Source: Thermoplasmata archaeon (GTDB lineage: Archaea > Thermoplasmatota > E2 > UBA202 > JdFR-43). From it: 12,330 bases of DNA. The stretch is from contig JAGGWA010000137.1 in NCBI GenBank assembly GCA_021157745.1, positions 1-12,330 on the forward strand, in the 5' to 3' direction. Position numbers and translations under genes: made by a program. Position 1 is the stretch's first letter. Each line of letters begins with the position of its first letter. The notes beneath the pieces are model-generated. The model did not search any database. It saw nothing but the letters and a program-made list of their open reading frames with translations, and had not been told where the DNA came from. Shown here piece by piece: positions 1 to 7,112 of the stretch.

Positions 1-1379
1 AAGCGGGAAAGCAAGGCAGGAGGTATGTTTATTTGATCAGCTATTGGCGTGTATTCCTCAAATCTCCCAAGCTTTGGATTTGCAGCTCCAAGTAAAGCGC
101 ATCTTGACTTAAGTGTGGCGTTTATTCCAGCCTTTGCAACACTTATCTCCTGCTGTTCCATGGCTTGATGCAATGCATCCCTATCCTTTGGATTCATTTT
201 GTCAAGCTCGTCAACGCATGCTATGCCAAGATCAGCTAAAACAAGGGCTCCAGCCTCTAAAGTCCATCTTCCTTCTCCAAATTCATCGCTTCTGACGGCA
301 GAGGCAGTCAAACCTGCTGCACTGCTTGATTTTCCAGAAGTGTATATGCTACGAGGAGCAAGCTGAGAGATGTAACGAAGCAACTGGCTTTTTGCTGTTC
401 CAGGATCTCCCACAAGAAGTATATGGATATCTCCTCTTATTTTTGTTCCATCCGGCATCGTTTTTGGAACGCCTCCAAATAACTGCAATGATAAAGCATC
501 TTTTTCCGTCTTAAGCCCATATATTGTTGGAGCTATCGATTCCCTTATTTTTACAGGAAGCATTGGATCCCTGCTCGCCTCCATTATACGACGCTCATCT
601 TCAGCATCGATCAAAATTTCCTCGAAAGCCTGTTCTTTTAACTCAATGCTGTTCACATCCATTACTCTGTTGAATTCCGTTAGCTTAAGCTGCCCCCTCC
701 TCCTTGCTTGGATGCGTAATATCCCGTTTATCGTTATGCGGTCGCCAGGCACAATGTTTCCAACGAGGTCATCTTCAAGATAAGCCACTAGCCTCATAGG
801 CTGGGCGCCGCCTCTCAGCCCCTCTGGGCTTTCCTGCAATTCTATTTTTTGAGAATCAATGAAAATCGATTCTTCTGGCAGCAATTTAAGCTTTACCTTT
901 CTGTTGCAATTTGGGCAGATATTTGGCTCCATGAGTATATTCTCCTCCTGCTTCACCCTCGTTATCGCTCCACATTTCGGGCATTGGAAGGCTGCCTCCA
1001 CCAGCTTTGGTCTGACTTCCGTAACTTTTTTTACTAAGCCATCAACACTTATGAATTTTCCTAGATGGATGGAGCGCAGATCCCTTATTTCTATTTTTCT
1101 TGTTTCGGGCAGATTTTTTATTCTTAAATGCAGCCTTGGCATCTCAGCTATGCTATCAATGCTCTGCAAAGCCTTCTCCCCAGCCTTCAAAGTATGATAT
1201 GGCTTTTCCAGCAAGAGCTCGCCAAGCTCGGAATCGTGCTTATCGATGTCCCAATAGTCAAGCAACAAACTTTTTTTATCTGGATAGAGCAATGCAGCAC
1301 TTTCAATCTCTTCCTTAAAATAATCCTGAAATAAACGCTCCCATCTCTCCACCAAACTTTCTAATCCTGAAATAGCCAT
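1..1379 (-). CDS. mcm: Replicative DNA helicase MCM (C-terminus outside window)
   Basis: MCM is the archaeal replicative helicase, a homohexamer that unwinds DNA 3'-5' ahead of the fork. The visible 459 codons start at ATG 1379 and run off the left edge without a stop. The N-terminal domain carries a zinc finger with C133, C136, C155 and C158. The AAA+ core follows: Walker A GDPGTAKS at 324-331, Walker B with D390-E391 in VDELDKM, and sensor-1 N434 in GAANP. The arginine-finger motif LLSR lies right at the window edge (R459). Archaeal MCMs are usually about 650-700 aa, so roughly 200-240 residues (rest of AAA+ core and winged helix) are missing because of the window, not because of damage. 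The gene is divergent from the SelB-like gene and shares its promoter region. A TATA-like box centred about 27 nt upstream of ATG suggests a leaderless mRNA. Identification is secure. Confidence 0.97.
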   Translation of the reverse strand, partial: MAISGLESLVERWERLFQDYFKEEIESAALLYPDKKSLLLDYWDIDKHDSELGELLLEKPYHTLKAGEKALQSIDSIAEMPRLHLRIKNLPETRKIEIRDLRSIHLGKFISVDGLVKKVTEVRPKLVEAAFQCPKCGAITRVKQEENILMEPNICPNCNRKVKLKLLPEESIFIDSQKIELQESPEGLRGGAQPMRLVAYLEDDLVGNIVPGDRITINGILRIQARRRGQLKLTEFNRVMDVNSIELKEQAFEEILIDAEDERRIMEASRDPMLPVKIRESIAPTIYGLKTEKDALSLQLFGGVPKTMPDGTKIRGDIHILLVGDPGTAKSQLLRYISQLAPRSIYTSGKSSSAAGLTASAVRSDEFGEGRWTLEAGALVLADLGIACVDELDKMNPKDRDALHQAMEQQEISVAKAGINATLKSRCALLGAANPKLGRFEEYTPIADQINIPPALLSR

Positions 1380-1436
1380 GTATGTTTAAACAATGCCAAG
1401 CCATATAAAAAATTTTAAGGTGGCGTGTATACCAAT
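1380..1436. promoter_or_regulatory. Divergent promoter region between mcm and the SelB-like gene
   Basis: This 57-bp gap separates two divergent start codons. One AT-rich box, ATATAAAA at 1403-1410, reads as a TATA element on both strands (TTTTATAT on minus). Its centre is about 27 nt from the mcm ATG and about 30 nt from the ATG at 1437, the spacing expected for archaeal promoters giving leaderless or nearly leaderless transcripts. AAGGTGG at 1417-1423 resembles a Shine-Dalgarno, but it is 13 nt from ATG 1437 and only 1 nt from the alternative GTG at 1425, so it probably does not set the start. No experimental support is available. Confidence 0.55.
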
Positions 1437-2345
1437 ATGGCAAATTTGAATGTTGCAGTGATAGGAAGAAAAGGCTATGGAAGGGAAATAGGAAAAAAAG
1501 GGACAGAAAGCGATGTAACCTTTTACAATTTCAAGAAAGGTTCAGCTACCATAACAGCTATAGAGCCAACGAGCTATCCTGAAAAACTCTCCTCATTGTT
1601 TTATTCCATAAGTGTTTCTGAAGTAGCCATATTTGTCGTTTCTTCAATAGATGCATACCTCGGAGAGGCTATGATTGCAGTGGATACAATCGGAATAGAA
1701 AATGCAATTTTTGTTTTAGAAAATGTTTCGGAGGAAGAAATCAAACCATTTTTGAAAGAATTTCGATTCAAAGCCCATTTTGTTGAAAATCCTGCCATGC
1801 TGAGAGAATTTTTAATGGAAACGGTGTTGAAAAAAGAAGAAAGGGAAGCGGAGAAGGGCACAGTAGCCATAGACCATTTTTTCAATGTCAAAGGTGTTGG
1901 AACGGTTGTTCTTGGAACAGTGATTGAGGGAAGCATAAGAAAACATGATGATTTACGATTGTATCCTCTGAATAAAGTCGTTCATATTCGCTCCATACAG
2001 AAGCATGATGAAGATTTTGATATAGCGAATAAAGGAGACAGAGTTGGACTCGCTTTGAAAAATGTGAGCGTGGATGAACTAAGGCGGGGATACATTCTCT
2101 CATCCGAAGAACTTGATATGGAAAATGAGTTGAAAATGGAGGTTGCGGTAAACAGATACTGGAAGGGAGAAATAAAGAATGGAATGGTTTTTCATATCGG
2201 AAAATGGGTGCAGTTCATTATGACAAGATACGAGGACAAATTCATTTTAAATAGGTCGATTGTGTTCAAAAAGCCATCAAGCTTTTTCATAGCGCATCTG
2301 GATTCAAAGCCTCCGAGGATAGTCGGGAAAGGAATCGTGAAATAA
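1437..2345 (+). CDS. SelB-like (aSelBL) EF-Tu superfamily protein with degenerate G domain
   Basis: This 302-aa protein resembles translational GTPases in the second half: IDHFFNVKGVGTVVLGTV (from about residue 146) is the start of an EF-Tu/SelB domain II beta-barrel, followed by a domain III-like region. The first 140 residues occupy the place of the G domain but lack the normal motifs. GRKGYGREIGKKG stands where GHVDHGKT is expected, and I see no DxxG or NKxD. This matches the archaeal SelB-like (aSelBL) family, described as lacking the residues for GTP hydrolysis. Its function is unknown; binding to a ribosome or RNA is inference. ATG 1437 is chosen over GTG 1425 because of TATA spacing and because MANLNVAVIG begins directly with the first beta strand. 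The gene heads a same-strand run with the DUF996 and helicase genes. Confidence 0.8.
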   Translation: MANLNVAVIGRKGYGREIGKKGTESDVTFYNFKKGSATITAIEPTSYPEKLSSLFYSISVSEVAIFVVSSIDAYLGEAMIAVDTIGIENAIFVLENVSEEEIKPFLKEFRFKAHFVENPAMLREFLMETVLKKEEREAEKGTVAIDHFFNVKGVGTVVLGTVIEGSIRKHDDLRLYPLNKVVHIRSIQKHDEDFDIANKGDRVGLALKNVSVDELRRGYILSSEELDMENELKMEVAVNRYWKGEIKNGMVFHIGKWVQFIMTRYEDKFILNRSIVFKKPSSFFIAHLDSKPPRIVGKGIVK

Positions 2346-2358
2346 AAAATTTCAAAAT

Positions 2359-2367
2359 ATTTATATC
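2359..2367 (+). promoter_or_regulatory. TATA box upstream of the DUF996 gene
   Basis: ATTTATATC lies 13 bp after the aSelBL stop codon, with its centre about 24 nt before ATG 2387. This is standard archaeal TATA spacing for a leaderless transcript. It suggests that the DUF996 gene has its own promoter although it is close to the upstream gene, and it helps choose ATG 2387 over the earlier in-frame ATGs at 2372 and 2381. Confidence 0.5.
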
Positions 2368-2386
2368 TGGAATGAGGAATATGAAT

Positions 2387-2950
2387 ATGAAACTATCGCA
2401 GGCAAGGATTTATGGCGGCATCGGCGCCATCCTAGGGCTTGTTGGGGGCGTTATTCCTTATGCTGGAGGCATTGTTTCAATCATTGGTGTTGTTTTGGTT
2501 CTGGTGGCTGTGAAATATATAGCTGAAGAAACAAAGGATGAGAGCATATTTACAAACTATCTCATTGCATTCATCTTAGACATTGTTTCAATCATTGTTG
2601 CCATTGTTGCATTATTTGCATTTGTAGGAACAGGTGTGCTTTTCCATCCCTCCGAAATTAAAGAAGCTGCACATCTCTTTTCTTTGAAGAGGCTTTTGCT
2701 TGGTGTGGTTGCAGCCTTGGTTATTTTCTGGATTCTGTATCTAATTTCTGCGATATTTGTAAAGAATAGCTATTACTCGATTGCTCATCATACAGGCGTT
2801 GATTTATTCCACACAACTGGATTGCTTTATCTCGTTGGCGCTGCAACCCTCATAATTTTCATCGGCTTCCTGATCATTTTCATTGCAAAGATTCTCGAGA
2901 TAATAGCATTCTTTTCATTGCCAGATGAATTGCCTAAGCAAGAGTTATAA
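2387..2950 (+). CDS. DUF996 family integral membrane protein
   Basis: This is a 187-aa hydrophobic protein with about five predicted membrane segments, roughly at residues 9-27, 28-45, 56-84, 100-124 and 143-175. The N-terminal pattern MKLSQARIYGGIGAILGL and the following IPYAGG and LVAVKYIAEET segments are typical of archaeal DUF996 proteins. No catalytic or ligand-binding residues are apparent and the function of the family is not known. Two earlier in-frame ATGs (2372, 2381) would add 5 or 2 residues. I prefer 2387 because the family usually begins with LSQA close to the N-terminus and because of the TATA spacing. It lies between the SelB-like gene and the helicase on the same strand, but this context gives no strong functional hint. 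Confidence 0.8.
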   Translation: MKLSQARIYGGIGAILGLVGGVIPYAGGIVSIIGVVLVLVAVKYIAEETKDESIFTNYLIAFILDIVSIIVAIVALFAFVGTGVLFHPSEIKEAAHLFSLKRLLLGVVAALVIFWILYLISAIFVKNSYYSIAHHTGVDLFHTTGLLYLVGAATLIIFIGFLIIFIAKILEIIAFFSLPDELPKQEL

Positions 2951-2970
2951 TGCATTAAAGCATTAGAAAT

Positions 2971-4509
2971 GTGATTGAATTCATTGAAATGGAAAACATA
3001 AAGCCATACAAAATTTATAAAAGAGACTATCAGATAAACATTTTCAACTCCATAAAAGATAAAAACTCGCTCGTTGTTTTGCCTACCGGCTTAGGTAAAA
3101 CGATAATAGCAATACTCGCGATAGCTTACAAAGCAAGATATGGAAAAGTTATGTTTCTCGCTCCTACAAAACCATTATGTGAGCAGCATTATGCAAGCCT
3201 GAAGGAATTGACGAGTATCGATTCGATATTTTTAATTACAGGAGGAATAAAAAAGGAAAAGAGAGCAGAGTTGTATAAAAAAGGTAAAATAATCGTAGCC
3301 ACACCCCAAACGATTCAAAATGATATCGATACAATAAATTGGGGAGAATATTCTTTAGTTGTGTTTGATGAAGCTCATCGGGCGGTGGGAAACTATGCTT
3401 ATGTTGCGATAGCAAAGAAATGCATACAGCATGGTGTGCAGATAATTGGCTTAACCGCATCTCCAGGAAGTGATTATTCCCGTCTTAAGGAAGTCATTGA
3501 AAATCTTGCAATAGAAAATATAGAGGCGAGGAGCGAATATGATAAAGATGTCAAGCCATATGTTGCTGAGCGCAAGATAAAATGGATACTCATTCCAATG
3601 CCGGAAGAAATAAAGAGGATAGCAATGAAAATAGATTTTTTGATAAGAGAACTTGCCATGGAACTAAAAAGCTATGTTAAGATAGCGCCTTCTCGCCTAA
3701 CAAAAAAAATGCTGATAGAATTGCAGGAAAAATTGCAGAAGAATTTGAGCAGGGCAGGAAGCTATTACAATGCAATAAGCATCATTTCGGCAATCATAAA
3801 ACTGTATCATTTGAAAGAATTGCTCACAAGCCAGAGCATAGATGCTGCAAAAGAATATATTAAGAAAATGGAGCTGGATTCAAGCAGGGCGGCGATGAAA
3901 ATAAGAAAAAGTATGCTATACAGGGAGATAAAAAAGGATATTGCAAACATGGAATTTGAGAACCCTAAGATGAAGTATGTTAAGAAGATCGTCATGCAGC
4001 GCTTAAAAGAAAATGAAAATGCAAGAATAATAATATTCGCAGAATATCGCGATACCATAGATGCAATAGTGGATGAACTTGAAAGCATTGGAATTAAAGC
4101 AGCTCGTTTCATTGGGCAGGGAAAAGATGGAATGAAGCAAGAAGAGCAGAAAAAAGTTATACAAAAATTTAAAGAAGGCATGGTAAACATTCTTGTTTCA
4201 ACGAGTATAGGCGAGGAAGGCATAGACATTCCATCCACAAACCTTGTTTTATTCTATGAGCCAGTTCCTTCTGCCATTCGTTACATACAGAGGCGAGGAA
4301 GAACAGCTCGTGCTGGGGTGCCAGGCGAGGTTATAATACTCATTATGAAGGGTTCGAGAGATGAAGCATATTACTGGAGTAGCAAAAGAAAGGAGGCAAA
4401 GATGATGAGGAATATAAAGAGGCTTAAAGAAATGGTTGCAAAAATGGAGGCAAAAAGGAAGAGAATGCCAAAAGGACAGGCAAAACTTGATGCTTTCATA
4501 TTTAAATAG
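2971..4509 (+). CDS. hef: Hef/FANCM-type SF2 helicase lacking the XPF nuclease domain
   Basis: Archaeal Hef remodels stalled forks and branched DNA and is related to FANCM. This 512-aa protein has a full SF2 helicase core: Walker A LPTGLGKT at 37-44, motif Ia LAPTKP, DEAH at 133-136, motif III TAS at 162-164, an alpha-helical insert between the RecA domains (about 200-330), motif IV around IIIFAEYRD, motif V STSIGEEGIDIP from about 410, and motif VI QRRGRTAR near 440-447. Classical euryarchaeal Hef is about 750 aa with a C-terminal ERCC4 nuclease and HhH domain. Here the protein stops after a basic tail (about 460-500) ending in QAKLDAFIFK, which resembles a PCNA-interacting peptide (Q503, L506, F509). 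The start is taken as GTG 2971, because EFIEMENIKP aligns with the usual Hef N-terminus; ATG 2989 is the alternative. There is no sign of a frameshift after the stop, since speE starts 16 nt downstream. Confidence 0.92.
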   Translation: MIEFIEMENIKPYKIYKRDYQINIFNSIKDKNSLVVLPTGLGKTIIAILAIAYKARYGKVMFLAPTKPLCEQHYASLKELTSIDSIFLITGGIKKEKRAELYKKGKIIVATPQTIQNDIDTINWGEYSLVVFDEAHRAVGNYAYVAIAKKCIQHGVQIIGLTASPGSDYSRLKEVIENLAIENIEARSEYDKDVKPYVAERKIKWILIPMPEEIKRIAMKIDFLIRELAMELKSYVKIAPSRLTKKMLIELQEKLQKNLSRAGSYYNAISIISAIIKLYHLKELLTSQSIDAAKEYIKKMELDSSRAAMKIRKSMLYREIKKDIANMEFENPKMKYVKKIVMQRLKENENARIIIFAEYRDTIDAIVDELESIGIKAARFIGQGKDGMKQEEQKKVIQKFKEGMVNILVSTSIGEEGIDIPSTNLVLFYEPVPSAIRYIQRRGRTARAGVPGEVIILIMKGSRDEAYYWSSKRKEAKMMRNIKRLKEMVAKMEAKRKRMPKGQAKLDAFIFK

Positions 4510-4525
4510 AAAAAACATTTCTTTC

Positions 4526-5335
4526 ATGGAGTGGTTTATTGAAAGGCATGATGGCACTGGTTTCATGATAAGGGCGGATAAAAAATTATACGAAGGAGGA
4601 ACATTTCAGAAAATAGAGATTTATTCAACACCTTTGGGAAAGATGCTTGTTCTGGATGGAAAAATTCAGTTTACGGAAAGAGATGAAATGATGTATCATG
4701 AAATGCTTGTTCATGTGCCAATGATGATGCATCCCTCTCCAGAAAAAGTGCTTATAATAGGCGGCGGCGACGGCGGCGCTGCCCGCGAGGCTCTGAAGCA
4801 TGGGCCCAGCAGCGTTACAGTTGTTGAGATCGATGCCAAGGTTGTTGAAAAATGCAAGGAATATGTGGGCATAGATAATGGAGCTCTGAATGATGAAAGG
4901 GTGAACATTGTTTATGAAGATGGAATAGAATTCGTTAAAAATTGCAGGGAACATTTTGATGTTGTTATTGTTGATGGCACAGATCCAAACATTTTCAGCA
5001 GTCACATTGCAAGCAAACAATTCTATGAAGCTGCTATGGGCATAGCAGATATAATGGTTACGCAGAGCCAGTCTCCATTTTTCCAGCAGGATTATTTCAA
5101 GGCTATAGTGAAAAATTCAGCCTTTTTGAAAAACAGAAGATTTTACATTTCATATATGCCTTCCTATCCTTCCGGCTTATGGAGTTTTATGATAGCTGGC
5201 GATTATGAATTGAATGAAGACGAAATAAAGAAAAGATATGAAGAAAGGAAAATAAAGACCCGCCATTACAATGCGGAAATGCACATGGCTGCATTTGCTC
5301 TGCCGAATTGGATGAAAGAAATGTTGCATGATTAA
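4526..5335 (+). CDS. speE: Spermidine synthase-type aminopropyltransferase
   Basis: The enzyme transfers an aminopropyl group from decarboxylated S-adenosylmethionine to a diamine (putrescine) or to agmatine, as in several archaea. The substrate cannot be decided from sequence alone. The 269-aa length is normal for the family. Visible motifs are an N-terminal beta-sheet domain (1-50), YHEM at 57-60, the nucleotide-binding GGGDGG at 79-84, acidic E101 in VVEIDA, the catalytic-site motif DGTDP with D150 and D153, then SPFFQQDYF, YPSGLWSF and the C-terminal FALPNW. ATG 4526 is chosen because the family begins at this point (MEWFIERHDG); an open extension to 4436 overlaps hef and has no family similarity. 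AT-rich TATTTAAA at 4499-4506, inside the end of hef, may be its own TATA box. Its TAA stop overlaps the stop of the convergent DUF2116 gene. Confidence 0.95.
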   Translation: MEWFIERHDGTGFMIRADKKLYEGGTFQKIEIYSTPLGKMLVLDGKIQFTERDEMMYHEMLVHVPMMMHPSPEKVLIIGGGDGGAAREALKHGPSSVTVVEIDAKVVEKCKEYVGIDNGALNDERVNIVYEDGIEFVKNCREHFDVVIVDGTDPNIFSSHIASKQFYEAAMGIADIMVTQSQSPFFQQDYFKAIVKNSAFLKNRRFYISYMPSYPSGLWSFMIAGDYELNEDEIKKRYEERKIKTRHYNAEMHMAAFALPNWMKEMLHD

Positions 5336-5520
5336 CGATAACTTACAAAAAGCATTATTAGTAGCAAAGCTAAAGCGAGATACATCAAATAAACGTAAAG
5401 CTTTCTTCGCTTCACCATTCTTTCATATTCCTGCTTGCATTTTTCAGAACAAAATTTCTCGCCAGCAGGAATTGCCTTTCCGCATATGATACAATGGTTG
5501 TGGGGTGGTATCACCGTCAT
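5332..5520 (-). CDS. DUF2116 zinc-ribbon membrane protein
   Basis: This 62-aa protein has an N-terminal zinc-binding motif CIICGKAIPAGEKFCSEKC with C10, C13, C24 and C28, a short basic linker (MVKRRKL), and one transmembrane helix at about 42-60. This architecture is that of the DUF2116 (Zn-ribbon plus TM) family of archaea. The likely topology is a cytoplasmic zinc ribbon anchored by a C-terminal helix. Its function is not known. Its ATG overlaps the TGA of pyrH in ATGA (5517-5520), so the two genes are almost certainly co-transcribed and translationally coupled. Its TAA stop shares TTAA (5332-5335) with the TAA stop of speE on the other strand. Confidence 0.85.
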   Translation of the reverse strand: MTVIPPHNHCIICGKAIPAGEKFCSEKCKQEYERMVKRRKLYVYLMYLALALLLIMLFVSYR

Positions 5521-6164
5521 ACTATTATCTCCGTTCCTTTAAATCGCCTCCCATATATAGCATTTTCCAATTGTTTTAAACTTCTTCCATTCAAAACAAC
5601 GCTTTTTATTCCCGCTCTTTTTATCACGCGACATGCTATGGCATCGATAACAACATTTGCTCCAGCTTTTTTCCATCCTCTGCCTGCAATTTTTTGCAAT
5701 TCATCAACGCCAACCTTTTCAAACATCTTCGCATCTCTATGCTTTTTTGGATCCTTATCATATATTCCATCTACATCTGTTGCAATTATAAGAAAATCCG
5801 CTTTAATTACGCTCGCAAGTTTGGCTGCCACAGCATCAGTTGAATGCCCGGGCGTTGTCCCGCCCATGATGACAGGCGGCGCCATCCTCGCAGCCATTTC
5901 AATGCTGCATGGAACCTTCTTTTTGAAATATGAAGCCAGTAACATAGCGTTTACTCTCGTCACCGCTATTCCAATTTTATCGAGATATTTCTCACTCACT
6001 CCAGATTTTCTTGCCATTACAATATATTCCCTTGCAATTTTACCTCCTCCAGTAACAATGTAAAGCTTCTCCTTGCAATTTTTAATGAAGTTAACTATCT
6101 GCTTTATGTAATCTTCGTTCAAGGGATAGAGCAATGAGCCTCCCAATGAGATTACAATCTTCAT
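5517..6164 (-). CDS. pyrH: Uridylate (UMP) kinase, archaeal type
   Basis: UMP kinase phosphorylates UMP to UDP with ATP in pyrimidine nucleotide synthesis. This 215-aa protein belongs to the amino-acid-kinase fold. It shows the N-terminal nucleotide-binding ISLGGSL (5-11), VTGGGKIARE (38-46), the UMP kinase signature GGTTPGHSTDAVAA (101-114), and ATDVDGIYDKDPK (128-140), which contacts nucleotide. The length is close to that of other archaeal UMP kinases (about 225 aa). ATG 6164 starts directly at the first beta strand. A near-palindromic AT-rich promoter upstream is shared with the divergent gene at 6210. It is the first gene of a two-gene operon with the DUF2116 protein. Identification is secure. 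Confidence 0.95.
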   Translation of the reverse strand: MKIVISLGGSLLYPLNEDYIKQIVNFIKNCKEKLYIVTGGGKIAREYIVMARKSGVSEKYLDKIGIAVTRVNAMLLASYFKKKVPCSIEMAARMAPPVIMGGTTPGHSTDAVAAKLASVIKADFLIIATDVDGIYDKDPKKHRDAKMFEKVGVDELQKIAGRGWKKAGANVVIDAIACRVIKRAGIKSVVLNGRSLKQLENAIYGRRFKGTEIIV

Positions 6165-6209
6165 ACCCTGCTATTAAAAAATTTTTAATAACATTTTGGT
6201 TTTTTCTTC
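6165..6209. promoter_or_regulatory. Bidirectional promoter between pyrH and the DUF5611-like gene
   Basis: Only 45 bp separate the two divergent ATGs. At the centre is TATTAAAAAATTTTTAATA (6172-6190), a near-perfect palindrome that can be read as a TATA box on both strands. TATA centres at about 6186-6187 would be about 23-24 nt from each start codon, consistent with leaderless transcription in both directions. No Shine-Dalgarno is visible before either start. Confidence 0.55.
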
Positions 6210-6500
6210 ATGAGAAATTATTCGATAAAGAGAGGGCATAAAGCGGATATAAACAAGCTAATCGAGAAATACTTTGGCGTTAAAGGAGATGTTAATGAAG
6301 GCATAGAATTCGTTGTGGAGCCAATAGGAAAAATATATATGAAGAAAAATGGAAACAACCTTATTGTGGATATAACCCCGCCATCAGAGGTGAGAGATGA
6401 TTATGAGGCAATTAAAAAATGGAATCAATTTTTGTATGAAGCCACTGGAAGAACTGCGAAGGAAAGAAGAAAGTTGCTTGAGAAGGAATCAATGAAATGA
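6210..6500 (+). CDS. DUF5611-like small archaeal protein
   Basis: This 96-aa soluble protein has no signal peptide or membrane segment. It starts with an RNYSIKRGHK segment and ends with FLYEATGRTAKERRKLLEK (about 74-92), a tail that resembles archaeal DUF5611 proteins, where a TG-x-TAKERRK motif is typical. The middle part alternates beta-strand-like segments (EFVVEPIGKIYM, NLIVDITPP). The function is unknown. Its TGA stop overlaps the ATG of the EamA gene in ATGA (6497-6500), so the two are likely co-translated. The family assignment is from memory of the motif and should be treated as moderately sure; the gene itself is well supported by its promoter and coupling. Confidence 0.7.
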   Translation: MRNYSIKRGHKADINKLIEKYFGVKGDVNEGIEFVVEPIGKIYMKKNGNNLIVDITPPSEVRDDYEAIKKWNQFLYEATGRTAKERRKLLEKESMK

Positions 6501-6907
6501 AAACAATATTGCTGAGCATATTGGTCATTTTTCTCTGGGGATTATGGGCTTTTTTATTTAAGATAGGAGTAGAGCAAATAGGAATAAAAGAAGCATTGAT
6601 ATGGAATAATGGAATTGCCATTGTAATAAGCATCCTCATAATATCTTTTTTGATTCCTCATGCATCATTAAAAATACAGAGTGGGGTCTTCTATGTAATG
6701 GTCGCAACTGCTCTTGGTATAAGTGGCTCAATAATATGGTATATTGCACTGGAAAAAGAAAAAGCAAGCATAGTTGTTTCTTTTACTGCCTTATATCCCT
6801 TAATAACTGTTGTTTTAAGCGTCATATTTTTAAAAGAAAAGCTCTCCCTTGAAAACTGGATTGGAATAATATTTGCTTTAATCGCTGGAATCCTTCTTTC
6901 TCTTTAG
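6497..6907 (+). CDS. Single-domain EamA/DMT-type transporter
   Basis: This 136-aa hydrophobic protein has about five transmembrane helices (roughly 3-20, 34-54, 64-84, 90-112 and 116-135). The pattern FLWGLWAFLFKIGVEQIG at the start and FLKEKLSLENWIGIIFALIAGILL at the end is that of one EamA domain of the drug/metabolite transporter superfamily. Most DMT exporters have two such repeats in about 280-300 aa; single-domain forms probably work as dimers. The substrate cannot be predicted. The gene is coupled by ATGA overlap to the upstream DUF5611-like gene. It ends inside the convergent zinc-ribbon gene (30-bp tail-to-tail overlap), and the pyrimidine-rich stretch just after its stop, with TTTTT at 6909-6913, may help end transcription. 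Confidence 0.87.
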   Translation: MKTILLSILVIFLWGLWAFLFKIGVEQIGIKEALIWNNGIAIVISILIISFLIPHASLKIQSGVFYVMVATALGISGSIIWYIALEKEKASIVVSFTALYPLITVVLSVIFLKEKLSLENWIGIIFALIAGILLSL

Positions 6908-7066
6908 CTTTTTCTCCCATTCCTTCCTCAGCTCTTCCGCAAGCTCTCCATCTTCTATAATCAAGCTTCCAATATAACCACAATCCTTACAATGCCAAAC
7001 ACTCCATGTTTGAGGAAGCAACCATTCAACATTGCTTGAACCGCAAACTGGACAATATTTTGTCAT
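6878..7066 (-). CDS. Small zinc-ribbon protein
   Basis: This 62-aa protein has two knuckles, CPVC (C5, C8) and CKDC (C26, C29), forming a classical zinc ribbon, followed by the acidic EDGELAEELRKEW and a lysine-rich C-terminal helix. Such small archaeal zinc ribbons are common and mostly uncharacterised; roles in nucleic-acid or protein binding are possible but unproven. Start ATG 7066 lies about 22 nt from a TATA-like box at 7084-7093, suggesting a leaderless mRNA. The last 30 bp overlap the end of the EamA gene on the other strand. Confidence 0.82.
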   Translation of the reverse strand: MTKYCPVCGSSNVEWLLPQTWSVWHCKDCGYIGSLIIEDGELAEELRKEWEKKLKRKKDSSD

Positions 7067-7083
7067 TAGTTATAAAAGCATGC

Positions 7084-7093
7084 TTTATATATT
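7084..7093. promoter_or_regulatory. TATA-like box, possibly bidirectional
   Basis: TTTATATATT is close to a symmetric TATA element. On minus it lies about 22 nt upstream of the zinc-ribbon ATG at 7066. On plus it would start a transcript at about 7113-7116, just before the C/D box-like motifs at 7119. This is the only AT-box in the 139-bp gap 7067-7205. Confidence 0.45.
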
Positions 7094-7112
7094 AATGCTG
7101 CATTAAATTTGC

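Noticed and set aside
1425..1436. GTG 1425 as the start of the SelB-like gene
   Set aside because: The Shine-Dalgarno-like AAGGTGG is only 1 nt away, and the TATA box predicts a transcript starting at about 1433, after this codon.
4436..4525. Longer start for the spermidine synthase at 4436
   Set aside because: The extra 30 residues overlap hef in another frame and have no likeness to the family, which begins at MEWFIERHDG.
5494..6063. 189-codon open frame on plus across pyrH
   Set aside because: It is an antisense shadow of pyrH, whose motifs are complete on minus, and the encoded sequence has no recognisable features.
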